From: Vibrio sp. DW001 | GTDB taxonomy: Bacteria; Pseudomonadota; Gammaproteobacteria; Enterobacterales; Vibrionaceae | Assembly (NCBI RefSeq): GCF_029016285.1 | Contig: NZ_CP091975.1 | Span: 2,914,001-2,978,000 of the forward strand | Direction: 5' to 3' | Length of the DNA: 64,000 bases | Shown: in pieces, positions 55,161-64,000 of the stretch | Position numbering within the stretch: the first letter of the stretch is position 1 | Layout: each line of letters begins with the position of its first letter | The notes under the pieces: model-generated | Told to the model about the DNA's origin: nothing | The model's database searches: none | What the model saw: only the letters and a program-made list of their open reading frames with translations | Made by a program: the position numbers and the translations under genes

Positions 55161-58100
55161 TTAAAACCTCTACTTGCTTACCATCGATCAAGCTATCAAA
55201 CCGATCTAGAAATTCAGCGTCTGGTTTGCTATAGAATATACCATTTCCGCAGTCATCAACGCCTCTCAGAAATAGGTAATAAACCCCACCAAAATGTTTG
55301 TCATACTGGTAATCAGCAATTCGATTACGTAAAAATCGGTGAAGAGCGAGTGCATAGATTTGATATTGGAAATCATATCGATGATCGATCATCGCTTGTT
55401 GTAGTGCTTCCTCTTGATAAGCATCGCTTTCATCCCCAAGATGATTCGACTTCCAATCTAAAATATAGTATTTGCCTTCGTGAACAAACACGAGATCGAT
55501 AAACCCTTTCAGCATCCCCTGCACATCACTAAACCCTAATTCATCCGCTTTCTGAGATAGTTGATCGTATTGTTTACTTAAGTCATTAAATAACACTGAC
55601 GAGAGATGTTGAATTGGCAATAAAAATTCCATTTCAACGAGCTTTGTTGAGCAATCTTTATTGCAAAGTTGTAACGCCATGCCGTCTAACCGGGCCGACA
55701 ATACCGTATCTATCATGCCTTGTAATATAGGTAACCATTTCTCTTCATACTGCGCTACTTGCAACAGTTCAGATACTATCTTACTGGTCTCACCACTCGT
55801 TGCTGGTAGTGTAAAATCAATTTCTTCAAAAATGGTGTGTAAGAAAGTCCCAGGTCTGGCGCCTCGCGGAAAGCTAAAAATAGTGGCTTCGGGTTCATCT
55901 AACTGCAACTCATCTTTATCTTCAGCTGAATCAATATCAAGACCCGTCGATTGAGTTTCGATCTCAAATTGGGCACTGGTATCAATTTTGCTATGCCCTT
56001 GTTTAACAAGCCCAGAGTAACTAGTGACTCGCCAACTTTTGTCAATATCTCCATACATAATACGAGCATTTAGATCATCGTGTTCTTTTAGATCACTATG
56101 ATCAAAAAGCTCTATCTGGTCTACCAAGCTTGCCTGTGTTTTGTTGTCAGTTATTTCTGGTATGTGGCTTATAGCCATGAGCTCGTGATGCTTTGCTACT
56201 TGGCTGTGAGCGGTACTTTCAAACTCAGCTGTGGAACTTTCCTCTCCATTCTGAAGAAGGTAACCAACAGCACTTAAGTGTGCACCGGTTGGATCTTTTC
56301 TAGAACGACCTTTCCTCAACGGAGCAATACCAACAAAACAGCCATAAACGGCGCGAGTAATCGCCACATATAAAAGACGTAAATCTTCCGCTAAACGTTC
56401 TTTATCTGATAAGGCAACTGACGTGGGCTGCAGGGTAATATCTAGAAAAGTGGTTTCAAGGTCTTGATCGTAATATTGACCGTTTTTCGATTCTCTATAG
56501 GCTGACGCAAACGGCAAAAAGACCAGATCATATTCCAACCCCTTCGATTTATGGATAGTCACAATTTGTACTAGATTTCTTTCCGACTCTAACCTTTGAA
56601 TCTGTTCATCACCCGCTGAACCGCCCTGTTGAATGTCTTGAATTGACTCGGCAAACCAACGAACCAACGCATGATCACTATCTAACGTTAAACTTGCTTG
56701 CTGCAATAATTCCGCTAAGTGTAGAAAATCGGTAATCAATCGCTCTCCAAACTCCTGCGCTAATAGATTTTCACCAATCCCTTCTACCGACATTATCGCT
56801 CGAAGCATAGGCATGACACCTCGTTGCTGCCAAACGACTCGAAACGCTTTGAACGCGTTAATCTTCGCTTCTAACTCGATCTCATTTTCATTTAAATTAT
56901 CAAGTGCTCGGCTGCTTTTCATGAGTACATCAGAAGCCAATGCCGCTCGTAAAATCCGCTCATCTTCTGGGTAAAGCACCGCTTGTAGTAAACGTAGTAT
57001 GGCACTCGCCATCGCACTCTTAAATACGCTATCTCTATTAGAGAGATAGACACTCGCCACCCCTTTTTTCGCTAGCTCTTGTCGAACGAGTTGACCTTCA
57101 CCTCCCGTTCTTACCAAAACCGCAATATTACCGGCTTGTATCGACTCTCTCTGCCCTTTTGAGTCCACAAAATAGGCCTCATCACTGCTTTGTAATATCT
57201 GGCTAATTTTTTCTGCGGTCCCCGCAGCCATGCCGTTTGTGTAGTTGGTCTTTGCAATTGGTTCGTCTGTTTCTTGTAGCCAGTAGGTCAGTGCTTTCTG
57301 TTTAACCCCATCCAGCCACCAGCTGCGATTTTCTGAATCCGGGCTAGGGTTAACAGGGTAGAAAGGAATGTCCTTATCATACACAAAGGGAGAACCAGCT
57401 TGGGTAAAGACCCCATTCGTCGCATTTATCATATCCGCACTAGATCGCCAATTGATATCCAACGTATAGTGATCCGCCACCTCATTCCTTGCTCGAATAT
57501 AGGTAAAAATATCTGCGCCCCGAAAGCCATAAATCGCTTGTTTGGGGTCCCCTATCATTAATAGGCCAGATTCTGGATTAGAAAGGTAGATACGGCTGAA
57601 AATACTGTACTGCATTGGGTCGGTATCTTGGAATTCATCGATCATCGCGACGGGAAAAAGATGACGTATCCTTGCTACAAGATTTCCTTGTTCATCCGTG
57701 TCAATGGCAGCAGAGAGGTTGGTTAAGAGATCATCAAATGAGAGCCAGTGTCTCTCTTGCTTTATCTGTTGCAAGTTGCCTCTACACACCTGAATTGCAT
57801 GCGCCAAAAGCGGCTCTTTAATACTGGGTTTATTCGCAATAAATCTACTCACGTGAGCAAAAAGAAGGTGCTCTGGAATGACTTTATTTTCCGGTGTTTT
57901 TTCTATCAAAAATTCCTGCGTGAATTTCTCTAGCTTATCTGGGCACTGGTACCCTTCTGTTGGGTTTTCTGCCCATTGAGAAATTTCATTAATCCAGGCT
58001 GGCAAATTCTTTTTCGTGAATGAGCGCTTACTTACATCGGAGTTACTTATTATTTGAGGAATATCCTCAACACTTTCTTTCCAGAACGTTTTGAGCGAAT

Positions 58101-58779
58101 CTATCATTGCAAGATTTTTAAGGTGAAGCGCTTCCAACGTATCTTCCATTGCGTCCACAGTAAGAGTGACCGGAACGCCGGTTAATTGGGTAGAAATATC
58201 TTTAAGAAGTAACTCTGGTTCACGCCAAATGGTTCGCACTTCATTAGCGAGATTCAACGAAAGAGAATAAAAATTTCGACGCCAATAATCGGCGACCACT
58301 TGAGCTTTTAGTTTACTTTCATCCGTGATGAATTCATTGTTGAAACGACTGCCAGATTCAAATGCATTTTGCGTTAACATTCGTTGACAAAATCCATGAA
58401 TAGTGAAGATTGCTGCCTCGTCCATTTGACGCTCGGCATTTAGTAATACCGATATCACCCGTTTAGTATCAGGGAGCTGCTTAAGCAATAACTTTATGAC
58501 CGGATCGCTGCTCTCACCTCTTAGGAATGCGATTCTTGCGTCATGAATCTTACTTCGTATGCGTTCTCTCAACTCTGCCGTCGCCGCTTCCGTAAAAGTA
58601 ACAACTAATATTTGGTCCACGGTTAATGGCGAGGCATGACGGCTCTCCTGATCACCATGCCCTAAAAGCAATCGCAGGTACAAACCGGAGATGGTAAAGG
58701 TTTTCCCTGTACCTGCAGAGGCTTCAATTAACCTTGCTCCATGTAGTGGAAAGCTCATCGTGTTTAAGGTTTGCGGCAT
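55150..58779 (-). CDS. recB: Exodeoxyribonuclease V beta subunit RecB
   Basis: 1209-aa 3'-5' helicase and nuclease of RecBCD. Walker A EASAGTGKTFT is at 19-29; SF1 motifs include FTEAATAELRERIR, MIDEFQDTDPMQYSIF, MIGDPKQAIYGFRGAD and TIHKSKGLEYDLVFLPFA. The C-terminal nuclease domain has DWKSNHLG with D1108 and K1110. Length is close to E. coli RecB (1180). 187 bp separate it from recC. Confidence 0.97.
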   Translation of the reverse strand: MPQTLNTMSFPLHGARLIEASAGTGKTFTISGLYLRLLLGHGDQESRHASPLTVDQILVVTFTEAATAELRERIRSKIHDARIAFLRGESSDPVIKLLLKQLPDTKRVISVLLNAERQMDEAAIFTIHGFCQRMLTQNAFESGSRFNNEFITDESKLKAQVVADYWRRNFYSLSLNLANEVRTIWREPELLLKDISTQLTGVPVTLTVDAMEDTLEALHLKNLAMIDSLKTFWKESVEDIPQIISNSDVSKRSFTKKNLPAWINEISQWAENPTEGYQCPDKLEKFTQEFLIEKTPENKVIPEHLLFAHVSRFIANKPSIKEPLLAHAIQVCRGNLQQIKQERHWLSFDDLLTNLSAAIDTDEQGNLVARIRHLFPVAMIDEFQDTDPMQYSIFSRIYLSNPESGLLMIGDPKQAIYGFRGADIFTYIRARNEVADHYTLDINWRSSADMINATNGVFTQAGSPFVYDKDIPFYPVNPSPDSENRSWWLDGVKQKALTYWLQETDEPIAKTNYTNGMAAGTAEKISQILQSSDEAYFVDSKGQRESIQAGNIAVLVRTGGEGQLVRQELAKKGVASVYLSNRDSVFKSAMASAILRLLQAVLYPEDERILRAALASDVLMKSSRALDNLNENEIELEAKINAFKAFRVVWQQRGVMPMLRAIMSVEGIGENLLAQEFGERLITDFLHLAELLQQASLTLDSDHALVRWFAESIQDIQQGGSAGDEQIQRLESERNLVQIVTIHKSKGLEYDLVFLPFASAYRESKNGQYYDQDLETTFLDITLQPTSVALSDKERLAEDLRLLYVAITRAVYGCFVGIAPLRKGRSRKDPTGAHLSAVGYLLQNGEESSTAEFESTAHSQVAKHHELMAISHIPEITDNKTQASLVDQIELFDHSDLKEHDDLNARIMYGDIDKSWRVTSYSGLVKQGHSKIDTSAQFEIETQSTGLDIDSAEDKDELQLDEPEATIFSFPRGARPGTFLHTIFEEIDFTLPATSGETSKIVSELLQVAQYEEKWLPILQGMIDTVLSARLDGMALQLCNKDCSTKLVEMEFLLPIQHLSSVLFNDLSKQYDQLSQKADELGFSDVQGMLKGFIDLVFVHEGKYYILDWKSNHLGDESDAYQEEALQQAMIDHRYDFQYQIYALALHRFLRNRIADYQYDKHFGGVYYLFLRGVDDCGNGIFYSKPDAEFLDRFDSLIDGKQVEVLNAK

Positions 58780-58966
58780 AGTTCGATTTCTCGGTTATCA
58801 GTTACAATTAGCGCGATCACAATCACGGTTAAGCGTATGGTTTACGGTTAATATCTGTTCAAAGAATTTATGGTCCCTCTGGCCATTGTGGCCGTACTGT
58901 AAACGCCCTACAAATAATAATGATTTGCGGACGGCCACCCTACATTCTTTTCCTTTTCATTGACTT
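58780..58966. other. Spacer between recC and recB
   Basis: 187 bp without a gene. It contains GGCCA-TTG-TGGCC (58881-58893) and two copies of CCCTACA 32 bp apart (58906, 58938), each in a more GC-rich patch than the surroundings. On the minus strand an AT-rich region lies just before recB and may hold a promoter. No terminator is visible. Confidence 0.4.
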
Positions 58967-61900
58967 CTATACCTCTACATTTTCACTATCTTGTGTCTGT
59001 TTCAGTACACTTAATAACACCTCACTGGCGAGTACAGAAACCTGTTGGTACAGTGACTCATTCCATTCTGGCCATACTCGATTAATATATCGGTTGCTCC
59101 CTTCACCACTAAACTGATAACCATCGTTAAACGTGTTAGCCATTTTGACATCACCGTCTTCTTTCCCTAAAACCAACCTCTCCATACCAATTAGCGCTGT
59201 TTTAGGAAAATACGCTAACGGTTGATTTAGGCCTTTAAAATAGTACTGCACCAGTTCAACCAACCATAATTTAGCTTGCTGTTTATCGACAGGAAGAATG
59301 ACTTTATGTTCTAGCCCTGATTTGTCATTAAAACCGATTAGGTGTGTTTTTTTATGCTCTCCTACCACTGCCAAACAGAGGTGATCTATCCAAGCTAGAA
59401 GTAGGTCCTGACTACGAATTCTGCCGCTGCGATAACGAACTAACCCGGATTGATAGTTACCCGATATCCAACCGTTAAGGTTGATCGCTTCCTTCCAGTC
59501 ATCCAATTCTATCTGCAGGTCGACTTCTATATCGCCTAGTGGCGCTTGGCAAAGGAACAATAATTCATCCACCAACTTATCGGTCTTTTCTCGATTAACA
59601 CTCAGTTCTAATTCACCAAATGCACCAACTGGCAAGCCACCTTTCGCCCGTTGCTGTTGAACAAAGTTCTGGTAAACCGTATTTTCATCTTGATTCTCTA
59701 GTTTGGCTTTAAGCAATGAATGTAAGAGTTCATCTCTCAGGTTGAAGCTCTGCAAGTTATTAAGCAAAAAAGGTTCATCATCTTCTGTCGCTCGGCCAAA
59801 CTCTTCAAAGAACACCTTGAGACGACGATTAAAAAAGTACTGAACAGGTAACCGCCAAAAACGTTGCAACTCAGCCAATGGAAGGTGCTCTGGTTGCTCG
59901 GCAATATCACGGTAATCGAGTAAAGGCTGTATGAATGGTTCCGCCCTATGCCCGTCTCTTTTGGCCGAAGGAAGCCATTCGCTAGCATAGCTTTGATATT
60001 CAATACCAAATGCTTTCTCACTAAAAGGAACCATGGGGTAATGTACCGTTAAGTTACTTATTAACGAGCGGGCAGAGTCATCATTGTTTGTATTTTCTTC
60101 TCCGACTAAACAGAAGTTTTGTCCGCAATAATCTAGAAGTTCAGAAACAAGAATTGAAGGAGAACGTTCACTATTATCCTGAATTGAACGTCCAACATAG
60201 CTTATATAGAGCTTACGTTGTGCCGACAGCAATGCTTCCAGAAACAGATATCTATCGTCATCACGCCGAGATCGGTCACCCGCCTTCGCCCGTTTATTCA
60301 TTAAATCTAATCCGTCCTGTGGCATTGCACGAGGATAGACGCCATCATTCATGCCTAGAAGGCAAACGACTTCAAATGGAATGGAGCGCATAGGCATCAA
60401 TGTGCAAAAATTAACCGAGCCAGCAAGGAAGCGCTGACTGACACGTGAGGCCGAGAGTTTAGACTGTAAATAATCCACCAAAATAGTGGGTGAAAGGGAT
60501 TGCAAATAGTTGGCGTCGGAGAGTTGCGTCGCCAGTTGTTGCAACGCATCACGAATAGATTTTAGTGCTACCTCACCTTCTAATTCTACAAGGAAAAAAT
60601 CATCGATTAGACGGTAAAGCAATGCTTGCCAGTCCCCTATTGATTGAGTCTGAGCGAGTTCACGGCGATAGGAAGTAATACGATCAATAAAATGGGCGAA
60701 TTTTCCGGCTATTTCCGCGTCCATTCCTTGTACTTCATTATATGGCGCAATAGATTGATTTGAGGCTTCATAAACATTGATGCTTTCATGCATCGCATAC
60801 CCCAATAGCATACGTTGAATGCCAAACAACCAGGTATTTTGCTTGGTATCTGGAAGGTCAAACTCAGCTCCAGTTGTACTATCAAGCCCCCACCGAATAC
60901 CGGTTTCCTCGACCCAACGTTTGCCTTTCTCAAATTCATTATCACTTAAAGAGAATCGACAAAGAATTTCTGGTGTCTCGAGTAATTCAAGAACCTCAGA
61001 CGCACCGCACCGACTATCTGGCAGTGTTAACAAACGAATAAAAGCATTCAGGATTGGGCTCTCTTGAGAGGCACTCCGATCAGAAATTGAAAATGGGATA
61101 TAGCGTTTGCCCGGTGCATTACCAAAAACAGCCTGAATTGCCGCGCTATAAGTATTAATATCCGCCACCATCACGATAACATCGCGTGGCTTGAGTTTCG
61201 GATTGTCTTCAAACATTTCGAGCAACCGGTCATGCAGCACTTCCACTTCGCGCATTGAGCTATGACAAGCATTCAATGTTACAGAGCTATCCGTGTTGTT
61301 TATCTGGTTTTTATGGTGACTAGAGTAGAGGTTTTGATCATCTTGTCTCTCTTCAAGGTTTAATATATCCGCCTGAATTTGATGCAGTAGGTTATCTCTT
61401 TTCACCTCAACAAAGGCTTCTATTTCATTGGACGAAAGCTGGGACAGCAGAAACATATTATCTCGCCCCAGTTTACCCAATGATGCCAATAAACCGTTTC
61501 CGATAACCTCGGTGTGAAGCGTATCGAGCTCATCGTCATCAATCGGTTGCTTCAGTTGTGCTGACTCACCTAAAAGTTCATAAGAATTTAGCGATTCGGG
61601 ACTTTCGTTCCACTCGATATGCTGGCGATTTTTCATCGCTAACCTTGCTAGATATTTACGGTCCCTTACCTCTCCCCAATAATAGCGACTGGGGTTAGTA
61701 AACATCAGGTGTACATCCATATGTTGACCCAATGCGGCCAATGCATCCATATAACGCGGTGGAATAGAAGAGATACCAAATACAAATAAGCGCTTAGGCA
61801 TAGACTCCAAGCGCCCCGTATACTGATCTAATGTCTCTATGAAATGCTCATAAAGGTTGGCTCTGTGGTAGGGAGATTGGTCCAAAACGACGGTATGATC

Positions 61901-62437
61901 ATACAGCGCTTGCCACAAGATTTTCTGCCATGGCTGTTCACCGTTCAGTTCCAATACCTCTTTGTCTTGTTCCCACATTGCTATCCATTCGGGTCGGTAA
62001 ACCAAATAGCCGTCAAAGATATCGGCGATTTTTTCCGATAACTGGTAGAGTTTGGACTGATCATCATCGTTAACCAAATAACTTCTCAATTGAATGAAGT
62101 CAGGACTGTCCAACAACTTGGGTAATATATGCATCAACTTCCAAGTCATCGACTCTTTATTAAACGCACTCTTGACCGGAACCTCATCTAGCACCTGAAC
62201 AAACATATTCCAGATAAATGTTGCAGGCAGTGGGAACTCAATATTTGCTGCGACTCCAAGCTCTTTTGCCAATTCGATCTTGAGCCACTGAGACATCCCT
62301 GGGCTCTGCACCAAGATCTGCTCCGTATCGAACGGATGGTCCAACGGGTTCGCTCGTATTAGCTCCGCAAGGAGAGACTTAAGCACATCGATTTGATTAG
62401 AGTGATAAACGGTAAACAAGGAAGGTCCTCTATCCAT
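58967..62437 (-). CDS. recC: Exodeoxyribonuclease V gamma subunit RecC
   Basis: 1156-aa subunit that recognises Chi and holds RecB and RecD. It starts MDRGPSLFTVYHSNQIDVLK and shows QILVQSPGMSQWLKIELA, RLFVFGISSIPPRYMDAL, MRSIPFEVVCLLGMNDGVYPR and the late LAELQRFWRLPVQYFFNRRL. Helicase motifs are degenerate, as usual in RecC. Length fits the family (about 1120). First gene of the minus-strand recCBD run, divergent from the LysR gene. Confidence 0.96.
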   Translation of the reverse strand: MDRGPSLFTVYHSNQIDVLKSLLAELIRANPLDHPFDTEQILVQSPGMSQWLKIELAKELGVAANIEFPLPATFIWNMFVQVLDEVPVKSAFNKESMTWKLMHILPKLLDSPDFIQLRSYLVNDDDQSKLYQLSEKIADIFDGYLVYRPEWIAMWEQDKEVLELNGEQPWQKILWQALYDHTVVLDQSPYHRANLYEHFIETLDQYTGRLESMPKRLFVFGISSIPPRYMDALAALGQHMDVHLMFTNPSRYYWGEVRDRKYLARLAMKNRQHIEWNESPESLNSYELLGESAQLKQPIDDDELDTLHTEVIGNGLLASLGKLGRDNMFLLSQLSSNEIEAFVEVKRDNLLHQIQADILNLEERQDDQNLYSSHHKNQINNTDSSVTLNACHSSMREVEVLHDRLLEMFEDNPKLKPRDVIVMVADINTYSAAIQAVFGNAPGKRYIPFSISDRSASQESPILNAFIRLLTLPDSRCGASEVLELLETPEILCRFSLSDNEFEKGKRWVEETGIRWGLDSTTGAEFDLPDTKQNTWLFGIQRMLLGYAMHESINVYEASNQSIAPYNEVQGMDAEIAGKFAHFIDRITSYRRELAQTQSIGDWQALLYRLIDDFFLVELEGEVALKSIRDALQQLATQLSDANYLQSLSPTILVDYLQSKLSASRVSQRFLAGSVNFCTLMPMRSIPFEVVCLLGMNDGVYPRAMPQDGLDLMNKRAKAGDRSRRDDDRYLFLEALLSAQRKLYISYVGRSIQDNSERSPSILVSELLDYCGQNFCLVGEENTNNDDSARSLISNLTVHYPMVPFSEKAFGIEYQSYASEWLPSAKRDGHRAEPFIQPLLDYRDIAEQPEHLPLAELQRFWRLPVQYFFNRRLKVFFEEFGRATEDDEPFLLNNLQSFNLRDELLHSLLKAKLENQDENTVYQNFVQQQRAKGGLPVGAFGELELSVNREKTDKLVDELLFLCQAPLGDIEVDLQIELDDWKEAINLNGWISGNYQSGLVRYRSGRIRSQDLLLAWIDHLCLAVVGEHKKTHLIGFNDKSGLEHKVILPVDKQQAKLWLVELVQYYFKGLNQPLAYFPKTALIGMERLVLGKEDGDVKMANTFNDGYQFSGEGSNRYINRVWPEWNESLYQQVSVLASEVLLSVLKQTQDSENVEV

Positions 62438-62623
62438 TAAGGCAATTAGATAACGCTTGAATCAGATTAGCATAACTACTATTGGCAAGTAACCTCAAGA
62501 TAACACTTCAAGTCAAAACCTTGTCATTGGCAATCAATAAGATAGATTAATAGATAGCGAATTATCCACACCCATATTATAGTTAAAAATGCCTAACCTT
62601 TTATCCTTTCTATTTAAGAAATT

Positions 62624-63520
62624 ATGAACATATCTCTAAAGCAACTCAATGTGTTTATTGCTATAACCCAGCATAGGACCCTCTCTGCTGCTTCGGAGTC
62701 GCTTTGTTTATCGAAAGCAGCAGTAAGTCTCTCTTTAGGCGAATTAGAAAAACAGCTAGGCCATACTCTGTTTGATAGAGTTAATAACCGTTTGGTCCTC
62801 AATCAACAAGGTCAGTTATTGCTACCTTTAGCTGACGAGCTTATCAGTCGTGCCCACAATATAGAGCAGCTTTTTGTCTCGAGTAATACGTTAATCGGTC
62901 ACTTACACATTGGCGCAAGCAACACCGTCGGGAACCAAGTGGTTCCTTTGTTACTCAGTCGTTTTAGAGAAAAGTACAATCACTTTAATCAGACACTTGT
63001 CATTGCCAATACCGAACAGGTCGGTCAGAAACTTATCGATTTCGAATTGGACGTCGGATTAATTGAAGGCGAGTTGAAGCAGAGTAACATCAAGGCTACC
63101 CCGTGGTTTTTTGACAATATGGTGATTGTTGCATCCCCCACACACCCTTTGGCAAAGCATCGAGGAATTACACTGCAAGAACTGGAGAAACAGGCGTGGC
63201 TACTTCGAGAGCCGGGGTCTGGCACCCGAGAGTATTTCATCAAACATTTAGCCGCGAATTTAACGCATTGGAAGGAATCTTTTGAACTCAACACGACCGA
63301 AGCAATAATCAATGCCGCATCTGCAAATTTAGGTTTAGCATGTCTTTCTCAGCTTTCCATTCAGTCAGCTGTTAAAGATGAACGAGTCGTCTGTTTAGAC
63401 TTTCCTTTAACCACAAAGCGAGACTATTGGCTTATCGTTCACAACGATAAATACCAAAGCCCTTTAGTTCAGAAGTTTATAGAGTTTTGCCTAGACTATC
63501 AGGGAATAAAAATAGACTAG
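62624..63520 (+). CDS. LysR-family transcriptional regulator
   Basis: 298-aa regulator with an N-terminal winged HTH (1-60; LKQLNVFIAITQHRTLSAAS, LSLGELEKQLGHTLFDRVNN) and a periplasmic-binding-like effector domain, including the GSGTREYF segment seen in CysB- and YeiE-like proteins. The target is unknown; it is divergent from recC with a 186-bp spacer, which need not mean a shared function. Its stop overlaps the convergent GGDEF gene by four bases. Confidence 0.9.
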   Translation: MNISLKQLNVFIAITQHRTLSAASESLCLSKAAVSLSLGELEKQLGHTLFDRVNNRLVLNQQGQLLLPLADELISRAHNIEQLFVSSNTLIGHLHIGASNTVGNQVVPLLLSRFREKYNHFNQTLVIANTEQVGQKLIDFELDVGLIEGELKQSNIKATPWFFDNMVIVASPTHPLAKHRGITLQELEKQAWLLREPGSGTREYFIKHLAANLTHWKESFELNTTEAIINAASANLGLACLSQLSIQSAVKDERVVCLDFPLTTKRDYWLIVHNDKYQSPLVQKFIEFCLDYQGIKID

Positions 63521-64000
63521 CTAGACCCATCCTTCGTTGATATTTCTATTCGATTTCGTCCTTTCGCCTTTGCCGTATACATTGCAATGTCGGCACTTTG
63601 TACTAATTTCCCTAACGTAGTGCCATGATGGGGATAGCTGGCGATACCGACACTGACCGTTAGCTCGTTGTCTACGTTAAGTGGCAGAACACCTGTAGAT
63701 TTCGCTATTTCATCTCGCAAGAATTCAAGCTTAATTAGTGCTTCATTGCTATCTAGCGATGGGAAAAATAGTAAAAACTCCTCTCCTCCCCAACGGTATA
63801 GAATACCTTTTTTACCTAAAAATCGATCTATCCGTTCCACCAATGCTCTCAGCACCATATCGCCCGCTGAGTGGCCAAACTCATCATTAATCAATTTAAA
63901 GTGATCAATATCTAATAGAGCAATAGAGAACTCGCTGCTCTCTTTTTTTGACTCAATAATTCTATTTTCAATATTCTCTCTGCAAACTCGACGATTAAAA
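63517..64000 (-). CDS. GGDEF diguanylate cyclase, C-terminal part
   Basis: 161 residues are visible, beginning FNRRV at the very edge of the window; the N-terminal sensor is cut off. This is nearly a whole GGDEF domain: ALLDIDHFKLINDEFGHSAGD, RWGGEEFLLFFP with GGEEF, and VGIASYPHHG and AMYTAKAKGRNRI. An intact active site suggests cyclic di-GMP synthesis. The RxxD inhibitory site is not present before GGEEF. Convergent with and overlapping the LysR gene by four bases. Confidence 0.93.
   Translation of the reverse strand, partial: FNRRVCRENIENRIIESKKESSEFSIALLDIDHFKLINDEFGHSAGDMVLRALVERIDRFLGKKGILYRWGGEEFLLFFPSLDSNEALIKLEFLRDEIAKSTGVLPLNVDNELTVSVGIASYPHHGTTLGKLVQSADIAMYTAKAKGRNRIEISTKDGSS

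Noticed and set aside
1..64000. CRISPR arrays, tRNA or rRNA genes, phage or plasmid modules
   Set aside because: I saw no regularly spaced repeats, no tRNA-like cloverleaf with CCA end, no rRNA signatures and no integrase, capsid, replication or transposase gene.

Overview
The window looks like chromosomal DNA of a marine gammaproteobacterium of the family Vibrionaceae, most likely Vibrio or a close relative. The reasons are a complete six-subunit Na+-translocating NADH:quinone reductase (nqrA-F) followed by apbE and nqrM, an OmpK-type Tsx-family porin, a classical ArgA with tandem ARG boxes, and gammaproteobacterial gene orders such as rodA-rlpA-dacA-ybeD-lipB-lipA and csdA/csdE/tcdA. I cannot name the species. 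The sequence is moderately AT-rich and almost wholly coding. I saw no rRNA, tRNA, CRISPR array, transposase gene or prophage. The ends cut a rodA gene (left) and a GGDEF gene (right).

Layout, left to right. 1-5.2 kb: cell-wall elongation and septum genes (rodA end, rlpA, dacA), then lipoate synthesis and attachment (ybeD, lipB, lipA) and a small lipoprotein. 5.2-8.7 kb: glyA, with PurR-like and MetR-like sites upstream, divergent from a short YitT-type membrane protein and an M20 amidohydrolase. 8.7-14 kb: trehalose uptake and hydrolysis (treB, treC, treR) with two LacI-type operators, preceded by gmhB and an MliC-like lipoprotein. A 144-bp MITE-like element lies at the 3' end of treC and supplies its stop codon. 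14-17 kb: the metNIQ methionine transporter behind tandem MetJ boxes. 16.9-18.7 kb: a 595-aa protein joining a LuxR-type DNA-binding domain to an alpha/beta hydrolase. 18.8-24.7 kb: a TPP-riboswitch-controlled thiamine salvage run, thiD-thiZ-thiX-thiY-tenA-thiM-thiE.

24.8-30.5 kb: trmO, proS, two very small conserved genes (yaeP and a DUF4250 gene) lying between hairpin-rich spacers, a YggN-like periplasmic protein, and an SOS-type dinB plus Gre-family pair with a LexA box. 30.7-39.4 kb: a two-receiver diguanylate cyclase gene converging on the nqrABCDEF-apbE-nqrM block. 39.8-45.5 kb: bolA, rlmG, yajG-ppiA, ampG and ompK. 45.6-51.3 kb: panE-yajL-csdA facing csdE and tcdA, then mltA and a DUF2850 protein. 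51.4-62.4 kb: argA, a spacer with small ORFs, and recC, recB and recD. 62.6-64 kb: a LysR regulator and a truncated GGDEF protein.

Most of the window is well-known core metabolism, wall maintenance, energy conservation and repair. Thiamine salvage, trehalose use and methionine import are three separate regulated nutrient-uptake units whose control sites can be read directly. The less ordinary parts are the LuxR-hydrolase fusion with a Cys at its nucleophile elbow, the mobile-looking element at the end of treC, the hairpin arrays around yaeP/DUF4250, an interlocked palindrome cluster before the YitT gene, and small ORFs between argA and recD. No clearly new multi-gene system was evident.
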